64,000 nucleotides of DNA, taken from NCBI GenBank assembly GCA_948144175.1, contig CANXME010002135.1:369523-433522 (forward strand), in the 5' to 3' direction. Below are positions 10,132 through 17,600 of this stretch, in pieces. Made by a program: the position numbers and the translations under genes. The notes below the pieces were generated by a model. That model searched no databases and was not told the DNA's origin. It saw nothing but the letters and a program-made list of their open reading frames with translations. The DNA is from Closterium sp. NIES-65 (Eukaryota > Streptophyta > Zygnematophyceae > Desmidiales > Closteriaceae). How positions within the stretch are numbered: position 1 is the first letter of the stretch; each line of letters starts with the position of its first letter.

Positions 10132-10260
10132 TGTCAGAACATTATAGCTTATGCATATTGTGTAGGCTATAGTGGGGTAGCCCATAAGGGGTACAACCCA
10201 ATTAGGGTTAGTACTTGTACCCAATTCATTCATAGTTCATTCATTCCTTGTTTCTTCTCA
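10132..10260 (+). repeat. 3' LTR of E2 (129 bp)
   Basis: Starts TGTCAGAACATTATAGC and ends TTTCTTCTCA; read as identical to the 5' LTR. It is followed by AGTCC (10261-10265), the second target-site duplication, after which gypsy G1 resumes. Confidence 0.92.
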
Positions 10261-10265
10261 AGTCC

Positions 10266-11344
10266 TTGTGTGGATCGGGTAAGATGAGTGCTGGCGCTGT
10301 AGTCAGTGCTGTCTGTAGCTGCTCCATGGTTTGCTGATGAGGAGTATCCTATTCGTAGGGCGTATCCTTTTTCAGTAGGTCGGTCAGTGGCGCTGCTGTC
10401 TTAGCTTACTTCGGCACGAACCTGTTGTAGTAGTTGGTGAAGCCTAGGAACTGTTGCAACTCCTTCACGTTCTCCGGTACTTTCCATTTCTTGACGGCTT
10501 CGATCTTCCGCGGGTCCACGTGTACTCCATCGGCACTCACCATGTGCCCGATAAACTGCACCTTCTTCAGGGCGAAGACGCTCTTCGACAGCTTCACGTA
10601 GAACTTGTTTTTCCGCAGGATCTCGAACACCTTACGCAGATGCTCAACATGCTCCTTCATGTTCTTGGACTAGATGAGGATATCGTCCACGTACACTACT
10701 ATGCACTCGTCCAGCAGGGGCCGCAGGATATGATTCATCTCCGCCTGAAACGTCGCTAGTGCGTTGCAGAGTCCGAACGGCATCACCAAGTATTCGTAGG
10801 AGCCGTATCTGGTACGGAACGCCGTCTTGTGGATCGAGTTGTCCGCCATCTTGATCTGCCAGTAACCCGACCGTAGGTCCAACTTCGAAAAGAGTGTTGC
10901 ACCATGCTGTTGGTCCAGTAGGTCGTCTATGCGCGATATGGGGTATTTGTTTTTAACAGTCTCATTGTTCAGTGCGCGGTAGTCAATGCACATCCGTAAA
11001 CTGCCGTTTGGTTTTGGAGTGAAGAGGACAGGTGCACCGTAGGGAGAGGTGGATGGGCGGATCAGTTGTGTGTCCAGTAGATATTCTATCTGTTTCTTCA
11101 TGTCTGTCAGTTTGGTCAGACGCAGTCGGTATGGTGCACGTGAGATGGGTTTCGCACCTGGTTCCTCCACGATCTCGTGCTCGTGGGTGCGTGTTGGAGG
11201 TACGCCTGCAGTTAGGTCGTCGGACATTACATCCTTGTATTGCTCCAAGACCTCCTTCACCGCTGTAGATAGCTCCGTACTCAGCTTCTCCTCCGCTGCT
11301 GCTGCCATAACCAGTGCTAAGAAACCCGTGATGCTCTCGTTCAC
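10266..11344 (-). pseudogene. Gypsy G1 reverse transcriptase
   Basis: One frame from 11344 down to about 10330 with stops at 10670-10672 and 10406-10408. Residues: [64 protein letters not shown], then VVYVDDILI with the catalytic YVDD. The first stop (TAC to TAG) follows at once; after it SKNMKEHVEHLRKVFEILRK, IGHMVSADGV and ELQQFLGFTNYYNRFVPK come before the second stop. These are the standard Ty3/gypsy RT fingers, palm and thumb. Two nonsense codons prevent full-length product. It is continuous with RNase H at 2848 once E2 is removed. Confidence 0.88.
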
Positions 11345-12057
11345 TGTCCGTTCGAACCGTGCCAGTGTCGTTTCAGGAACGCTCCCTGCATCCGTCTAGC
11401 TTCGCAGCTCCACTCGTTTCTCGTTGTTGTAGATGCGCGCCTTCCCATTGACCCAGTCGATCTCGGGGTTGAACCGCTTCGGAAATCTCGCCCCAAGATG
11501 AAATCTAAACCCTTGATGTTCGTGATCGGCAACGTCGGCTTCCACCTCAGCGCCCCTATGTGCAGCTGCAATGATGCTTCGCCGTGGATGGGAAGTTTCG
11601 TACCGTCCACCATCGTTGCCGTGAACTTGGTCTCCTCTGAAGATTCTCCAATTTCCTCCAACGTCGCGCGGTCGCACACCGAGTGAGACGCACCGCTGTC
11701 CACCAGTGCCTGGAGGCGTTGCCCGTTGCAGATCACCTCAAGTAATAGTGGTTGTTGCTCCTCCGAATAACCGTAGATGGTCTCGCTTATAGGATCATAG
11801 GGTACGTCGAATATATCTCTCCTATGTCCTGCGGTCGAAGCTGTTGACTCGATATCAGCTTTCAAATGAGTAGGGTTAGAAGGATTTATCCAAGGCCGAT
11901 TTAGCTTCATCTTGGCCTGGAACCTTCCCCTAAGCCTCTGCAGCTGTGTGGGCTTCACCTGTGGGCAATAGAGAGCCTTAACACTGTACTGCGAGGAGAG
12001 AATAGTTACTCCTTGGAACGCACGACCCTTTTCAACGCTCTGGAGTGGTTTGCCCAA
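11345..12057 (-). pseudogene. Gypsy G1 retropepsin region
   Basis: Minus-strand frame from 12057 runs through an N-terminal linker (MGKPLQSVEKGRAFQGV, PYDPISETIYGYSEEQQP) to the aspartic protease: LQALVDSGASHSVCDRATLE with the DSGA catalytic site, then LPITNIKGLDFILGRDF. The frame is lost near 11490 by a small indel; the alternative frame continues PKRFNPEIDWVNGKARIYNN to a stop near 11398. The homologous region in G2 is uninterrupted here (ARDFLKRFNSEIDWVN). The protease would cut the polyprotein in the particle. This copy is frameshifted. Confidence 0.83.
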
Positions 12058-12160
12058 CTTCTCAAGTACCTGAATAATGTCCGAAGGCTTTTTTTTTAAG
12101 GCTTGAAAACGTTGAGAGGGAATATTCTTACTCTCGAGGGTGTTCGGCTGGAGTTTCCCG

Positions 12161-12292
12161 TGTCAAATTATATGTTTAATGTTATCTAGGCTGTAGTGGG
12201 TTTAGCCTTAGGGGGTACAGAATTTTGCTCGACACTTCTTTGTATCCCCCTCCTTGCCCCAATCTCCATCATACTTTCATACTATTCTCACA
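12161..12292 (+). repeat. Left LTR of the miniature element (132 bp)
   Basis: Starts TGTCAAATTATATG and ends CTATTCTCACA, followed by the primer-binding site. It shares GTAGTGGG and AGGGGGTACA boxes with the other copia LTRs. Confidence 0.75.
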
Positions 12293-12305
12293 TGGTATTA
12301 AGAGC
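12293..12305 (+). other. Primer-binding site of the miniature element
   Basis: TGGTATTAAGAGC directly follows the LTR; initiator tRNA-Met class with one inserted base relative to TGGTATCAGAGC. Confidence 0.6.
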
Positions 12306-12573
12306 TAGGACGTTCCTAGCCTAGGACGAATTTTTTAGGGCCCACTGTTAAACCTTCCCTGCATGCTTGCACTTGCTAGGTTTTGATCGCTGTACTGGTT
12401 GTTCTTTATGATATAACTCTTCATGTGAACAGGCCTTGTGGCCATTTGGTTGTGCTCATAGTGTGTGGTGACTTCGTGATCCACCCTGAGCTTGCTTTGC
12501 TTTGTCGTTTTTTCTTGACTGGTCTTGTGACCATTGCTTTCTCTGGCTATCCCCCATTTCCCTTATGGGGGTG

Positions 12574-12705
12574 TGTCAAAACATATTTGCTTATGTCCTT
12601 TTGGCTATGTGGGTGTTAGCACTAGGGGGTACACAATTTCTCTCGATGTTGTTCTTGTACCCCTCCCCCTTAACCCAATCACCAACTGTTCTCCTAAAAT
12701 TCTAG
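12574..12705 (+). repeat. Right LTR of the miniature element (end approximate)
   Basis: Starts TGTCAAAACATATTTGC immediately after TATGGGGGTG. The LTR-like boxes continue to about 12700, but a clear CA terminus cannot be fixed. It is clearly diverged from the left LTR. Confidence 0.5.
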
Positions 12706-12866
12706 CACCCTATTTCACCCTCTTATTAAACAACAAAAGTTCTGATTCCTTATAATGCATTCGAACTGGTTATGGATCACAGTGGGATCGGAAGCCTAAA
12801 CTAGGGTGTTCAACAAAGCAGTGTGTTTAGGCAAGCACACTTGTTTTTCCCCCGCTGAGGATAAGT
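12706..12866. other. Short unassigned interval
   Basis: AT-richer sequence between the miniature element and E3. No reading frame, repeat or RNA gene recognised. Its last 5 bases, TAAGT (12862-12866), are the target-site duplication of E3. Confidence 0.5.
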
Positions 12867-13003
12867 TGTCAGAACATATCTATAGCTTATACTGCTGTGT
12901 AGGCTGTAGTGGGGTATCCCATAGGGGGTACAACCCAGTTAGGGTTTCATATTTGTACTGCTTTCATTCATAGTTGATTCATTCCTGTTTTCCTATTTTC
13001 ACA
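12867..13003 (+). repeat. 5' LTR of E3 (137 bp)
   Basis: TGTCAGAACATATCTATAGC ... CCTATTTTCACA, identical by eye to the 3' LTR. It carries the shared GTAGTGGGGTA and GGGGGTACAACCC boxes. It must contain the promoter and polyadenylation signals of the element, but no clear TATA box was identified. Confidence 0.95.
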
Positions 13004-13017
13004 TGGTATAGAGCGGG
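13004..13017 (+). other. Primer-binding site of E3
   Basis: TGGTATAGAGCGGG immediately downstream of the LTR; initiator tRNA-Met class, lacking one base compared with TGGTATCAGAGC. Confidence 0.72.
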
Positions 13018-13089
13018 TCCTACCTTAGGACCGTTGTCTGGGCCCACCAACGCGCGCCCCGAGGCGCGCCCTTTTTTTTAGCGACCCCT

Positions 13090-14010
13090 CGGGTCGCCTT
13101 TTCACTCGCGGCCCCGCCGCCTCCTCTGACGCGGCTTTGCCGCCTCCCCTGACGCGGCCCAGCCGCCTCCCTTGACGCGGCCCCGCCGCCTCTTTTAACG
13201 CGGCCCCGCCGCCTCCCTTGACGCGGCCCCGCCGCCTCCCTTGACGCGGCCTCGCCGCCTCCCCTGACGCGGCCCCGCCGCCTCCCCTGACGCGGCCCTG
13301 CCGCCTCCCTTGACGCGGCCCCGCCGCCTCCCTTGACGCGGCCCCGCCGCCTCCCCTGACGCGGCCCCGCCGCCTCCCCTGACGAGGCCCCGCCGCCTCC
13401 CCTGACGCGACTCCGCCGCCTCCCCTGACGCGGCCCCGCCGCCTCCATTGACGCGGCCCCGCCGCCTCCCCTGACGCGGCCACGCCGCCTCCTCTGACGC
13501 GGCCCCGCCTCTGCTGCCGACGGCCCCGCCGCTGCACTCTACGGCCCGCCGCTGCACCCTGCCGGCCCGTCGCTGCTCCTGCCGGCCCGCCGCTGCACCC
13601 TGCCGGCCCGCCGCTGCTCCTGCCGGCCCGCCGCTGCACCTACCGGCCCGCCGCTGCACCCATCGGCCCGCCGCCTCTTACGGCCCGCCACTTGCACCTG
13701 CCGGCCCGCCGCTGCACCTGCCGGCCCGACGCTGCACCTGCCGGCCCGACGCTGCATCTCCCGGCCGAGCCGCCCCAGCAGCCGAGCCGCCCGGGACCCG
13801 AGCCGCCCTGCCGCCGAGCCGCCCGGGAGCCGAGCCGCCCTGCACCCGAGCCGCCCAGCCGCCGAGCCGCCCGGGAGCCGAGCCGCCCTGCACCCGAGCT
13901 GCCCAGCCGCCGAGCCGCCCGGGAGCCGAGCCGCCCTGCGCCCGAGCCGCCCAGCCGCCGAGCCGCCCGGGAGCCGAGCAGCTGTGCACCCGAGCCGCCC
14001 GGTCGCTGAG
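13090..14010. repeat. Leader tandem repeats of E3
   Basis: 13095-13505 is a tandem array of a 23-bp unit (GCCGCCTCCCCTGACGCGGCCCC) present about 17 times with variants. 13540-13760 has TGCCGGCCCGCCGCTGCACC repeats. 13760-14010 has GAGCCGCCCGGGAGCCGAGC-type repeats of about 48 bp. Being 23 bp long, the first unit makes reading frames with a 23-residue period (RQGRRRGRVRGGGG...), which are not genes. Confidence 0.85.
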
Positions 14011-14113
14011 CCGCCTTTCTGCTGACTGCACGACCTGCCCTGCCTGGTGAGCACTGTCCCACTGACACTGCGAGCTCTTTCCCTACTGCTTGCACTGCGT
14101 CGCTGTCGTCACC

Positions 14114-14626
14114 ATGGCTACCCCTAGTGTCCTAGCTTTTGACGCTGAGGGTCGCGCCATTGATTTTGAGGTCTGGTTAGACGACCTGCAGCTGTTCTTA
14201 CAGTGCGACAGGGCTGACGACCTTTCTCTCTTTGACCTCACCTCTGGCGCCTCTCCTGCCCCTGCTGCTGATGCTGATCCCGCTGTCCGCTCTAAGTGGG
14301 CCACCCGCGATGCTGCTGCACGTCTTGCTGTGCGTCGCCACCTCCCTACCTCTGAGCGTGCGCACTTTAGTCAGTACAAGAGTGCTCAGACCTTGTACGA
14401 CGCTGTAGTTGCGCGCTACTCCTCCCCTGCCACTGCTGCACTGAGCCGTCTCATGCTTCCCTACCTCTTTCCTGACCTCTCTGCCTTTCCCACTGTCGCT
14501 GACCTCATTACGCACCTCCGCACTAGTGACACTCGCTACCGCGCCGCCCTTCCTGCTGAGTTCTGCGCTAAGAACCCCCCCCCCCATGTACATCGCTCTC
14601 TACTACGTAGTCGCACGCCTCCCTGA
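14114..14626 (+). CDS. gag: Gag N-terminal (capsid-like) domain of E3, as read
   Basis: ATG at 14114 opens MATPSVLAFDAEGRAIDFEV, followed by DDLQLFLQCDRADD, RDAAARLAVRRHLPTSER, AQTLYDAVVARYSSPATA and PDLSAFPTVADLITHLRTSD: the alpha-helical UBN2/DUF4219-like gag typical of copia. The frame reaches AKNPPP in the run of 11 C residues (14575-14585) and then leaves the conserved frame, ending at a stop at 14624-14626. One C fewer, or two more, would join it directly to the following frame. Function: forms the particle that packages RNA and enzymes. Either gag and the rest are joined by slippage at the C run, or this base count is an assembly error. Confidence 0.85.
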   Translation: MATPSVLAFDAEGRAIDFEVWLDDLQLFLQCDRADDLSLFDLTSGASPAPAADADPAVRSKWATRDAAARLAVRRHLPTSERAHFSQYKSAQTLYDAVVARYSSPATAALSRLMLPYLFPDLSAFPTVADLITHLRTSDTRYRAALPAEFCAKNPPPHVHRSLLRSRTPP

Positions 14627-17600
14627 CTCCCTTCGCGTCGTCAGGGACCACTTTCTCGCAGTCTGTCCCACCACTCTCACCGTCGACCTCCTCGAGAAGG
14701 CCCTCCTTGCAGCGGAGAAGAGCATAGTCGCTGTAGGTGCTTCTCGTGGTGACCCTCGCACCCCCATCTTTGAGGGGTGCTCTCCTTCCCCCTTGCTGCC
14801 CTCTGTTGCCTCTGCTGCTGCTGCCGACCTGCTTGGTCTTGAGTCGGTCGGCGCGGCGTCTGCCCCTAGTGGGAGACGTCGCTCCAGCAAGGGCAAGGGG
14901 GGCAAGGGCGCGGGTGGAGCTGGAGGGGGCGGTGGCGGTGGCGGCGGTGGCGGCGGAGGGAGTGGGGGTGGCGGCGGGGCTAGTGGCGGGGGTGGTGGTG
15001 GTGGTGGCGGCAGCAGCGGCGGAGACGGTGGTGGTGGTGCCAGCGGTGGTGGTGGAGGCAGCGGCGGAGGTGGAGGCGGCGGAGGTGGAGGCAGTGGAGG
15101 CGGCAGCGGAGGAGGCAGTAGTGGTGGAGGAGGTGGAGCTGGTCGGGGTGGTACCCAGCAGCGTAGCGGCGGTGGTGGTGGCCAGCGCTCGCACCGGCAA
15201 CAGCAGCAGCGCTCGCGGGACATCCCTTCGCCTCAGCAGCTTCGTGAGTGGTACGCTGGGCGTCAGAGGGGTGGGGGTACTGGTCCCTGCACCTACGTTC
15301 TTCGTTCCGGCGACCGCGCGGGTGAGCAGTGTGGGGGTGCCCACGCCACCCAGCGCTGCTTTGGCCGCCTGACGGACGCTTGGCGTCAGCAGTTCCCTGG
15401 GGCTAGTGAGATCCCTCGCTGGGATGAGCTTCTCAGGGCTGGTGTAGCGATCTTTGATCTTGATTTTGATGCTATCCTTACTGCTATGTATGTTGTGGAT
15501 TATAGTGAGGAGAATGAGGGTTACCGGTGTTTTCAGCCCGACCCGGGCATTGGTACTGCTGCGCTAGGTGCTTGTGAGGCTGCTGCTCTAGGTGCCAGTG
15601 CGTCTGCGCTCTCAGGTACTGGTGAGACTGCGCTCTCAGGTACTGAGTCGTCCTCGTCCTCCCTCACTTTCACACTTGACTCCGGAGCTTCTCGCTCCTT
15701 CTTTCGAGACCGCACTACCCTTTCGCCGCTCGCCAGGCCGGTTGCGGTCTCCCTTGCTGACCCCTCTGGGGGTCCTGTCCTGTCTCACTTCTCCACTGTC
15801 CTCCCGTGTCCGGCTGCCCCTTCGGGCACCCTGTCGGGTCTGTACCTTCCCTCGTTCTCTACGAACTTGGTGAGTGGAGCGGACATGCAGGATGGGGGTG
15901 TTCACCAGTTCACTCCTGCGCGTCAGAGGGTGACCCACTGCACGGAGGCTCGCACAGGCCGACACCTGGCCACGTTCTCACGTCGGCCGGGGTCGAGTCT
16001 CTACACCCTGACCGTTGAGTCTCCTCCTGTCCCTGCGTCTGGTCAGGTGGCTGCGTCGGGTCAGGTACTTGCTGCTGCGTCCCGGTCAGGTCCTGAGTCT
16101 GCCCCCTGTTCTTGTCGCCTCCTGTCTCACGAGACTCTCCTGTGGCACCACCGTCTTGGCCACCCCTCCTTGCCCCGTCTTCGGAGCATGGCTTCCCGTG
16201 TCCTTGTCTCTGGTCTTCCCCAGTCTCTCCCTCCTCTCCCCTCCGGGCCAGGACCTTCCTGTGTCCCCTGTGTCGAGGGTCGCCTCCGGGCTACTCCTCA
16301 CTCCTCCCACTTCCCCCCGACAGAGGCTCCCCTGCAGACGCTTCACATGGATGTGTGGGGCCCAGCCCCCGTCCGTGGGCAGGGTTACGAGCGCTACTTC
16401 CTGTTGGTGGTTGACGACTACTCGCGTTACACCACAGTCCTCCCCTTGCGCAGCAAGGGTGCGGTCACTGAGGTGCTGATCGACTGGATCCGCAAGGCTC
16501 GTCTCCAGCTCAGGAAGAGCTTCGGCTCGGACTTTCCTGTTCTGCGTCTGCACTCTGACAGAGGCGGAGAGTTCTCTTCTCGCCTTCTGCGAGACTACTG
16601 TCGTGCACGGGGGATCCGCCAGACCTTCACGCTTCCGGACTCACCACAGCAAAATGGGATTGCTGAGCGCCGCATTGGCATGGTCATGGATGTCGCTCGT
16701 ACGTCCATGATGCATGCGGCTGCCCCCCATTTTCTGTGGCCGTTTGCGGTGAGGTACGCGGCGCATCAGCTCAACCTTCACCCCCGGGTCTCTCGGCCAG
16801 CGATGTCCCCAGCCTTGCTGTGGACGGGGAAGGTTGGCGATGCGTCTGTGTTCCGTGTCTGGGGATCTCGGGCGTTTGTCCGCGACTTGTCTGCGGACAA
16901 GCTGTCCCCTCGTGCTGCTCCCTGTGTCTTCCTTGGCTTCCCCACTGACGCCCCAGGGTGGCAGTTTTACCACCCCTCCTCTCGTCGTGTTCTGTCCTCC
17001 CAGGACGTCACGTTCGACGAGTCAGTCCCCTTCTACCGTCTCTTCCCCTACCGCACTCCTTCCCTCCCCCCTCCCCCGGACTTCCTTGTGCCGGTTCCCC
17101 CCCCGGTAGACCCCCTCCCCCCTCAGGTTCCTGCCCCCTCAGGTGTGTCCCAGGTAGACGCCGTTGACCCGGTCGAGGTTACTGGTGACTCTGGTGCTGC
17201 TGCGGGTGCTGAGCCTGGGGGTGCTGACTCTGGGGGTGCTGTGCGCGGGGGTGCTGAGCCTGGGGGTGCTACTGCTGGGGGTGCTGGGCCTGAGGGTGCT
17301 ACTGCGGAGGGTGCGGAGCCTGGGGGTGCTGAGCCGGGGGGTGCTGTGCCTGGAGGTGCTGGGTCTGGGGGTGCTGGGTCGGGAGCTGCTGAGCCTGGGG
17401 GTGCTGAGCTGGGAGCTGCTGAGCCTGGGGGTGCTGCGTCTGGAGCTGCTGAGCCTGGGGTTTCTCCTGCTGCTGCGTCTCGCCGGGAGCCCCTCTCTCC
17501 ACAGGAGCTGCGCGAGTGGTTCGCTCGCCGCTGGAGGCGTGCTGCTGAGTCTGGAGGTGCTGCTGGAGCTGGAGCTGGAGCTTCTTCGACCGTCGAGGGT

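Larger units (their letters stand above)
2849..10260 (+). mobile_element. E2: Ty1/copia element, chimeric and internally deleted, duplication AGTCC
   Basis: Plus-strand copia of 7412 bp. The 5' LTR (2849-2977) and 3' LTR (10132-10260) are 129 bp each and read as identical, so the insertion is recent. AGTCC flanks it at 2844-2848 and 10261-10265. Order: LTR, primer-binding site, GC-rich leader, gag, [protease and integrase deleted], RT-RNase H, 3' non-coding tail, antisense fragment of another copia (8227-9692), a second diverged RNase H end plus tail, 3' LTR. Because one duplication and one identical LTR pair bound the whole structure, the chimera probably existed before or during this insertion. 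Confidence 0.9.
1421..12160 (-). mobile_element. G1: Ty3/gypsy chromovirus, degraded, in two pieces (1421-2848 and 10266-12160)
   Basis: Minus-strand gypsy element. Read 5' to 3' it has protease (12057-11341), RT (11344-10406), then RNase H, integrase and chromodomain (2843-1421). PR-RT-RH-IN order with a C-terminal chromodomain defines a Ty3/gypsy chromovirus. The middle is split by copia E2 with duplication AGTCC, and removing E2 joins the RNase H coding sequence. The left end is cut by E1 and the right end by the miniature copia at 12161, so neither LTR is visible. It has several in-frame stops and a deletion of the integrase core. It is closely related to G2. Confidence 0.9.
12161..12705 (+). 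mobile_element. Miniature copia derivative (TRIM-like) with two unlike LTRs
   Basis: Left LTR 12161-12292, primer-binding site, only about 280 bp of internal DNA without coding capacity, then polypurine tract CTTATGGGGGTG and a right LTR from 12574 to about 12705. The internal part joins a leader start (GGGCCCACTG) to a 3' tail that includes the conserved GTGATCCACCCTGAGCTT box (about 12462-12494). The two LTRs differ at about a quarter of positions and no target duplication is found, so this may be a recombinant of two elements. It truncates gypsy G1 at 12160. Confidence 0.65.

Noticed and set aside
13020-14095. Several frames of 105-204 codons on both strands before E3 gag
   Set aside because: The 23-bp repeat gives an apparent 23-residue period in all frames. 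The true gag start is ATG 14114, shared by four copies.
14568-15344. Antisense frames of 206-258 codons opposite the Gly-rich linker
   Set aside because: GC-rich linker DNA has no stops on the reverse strand; the residues are poly-Pro or Ser/Thr without a domain.
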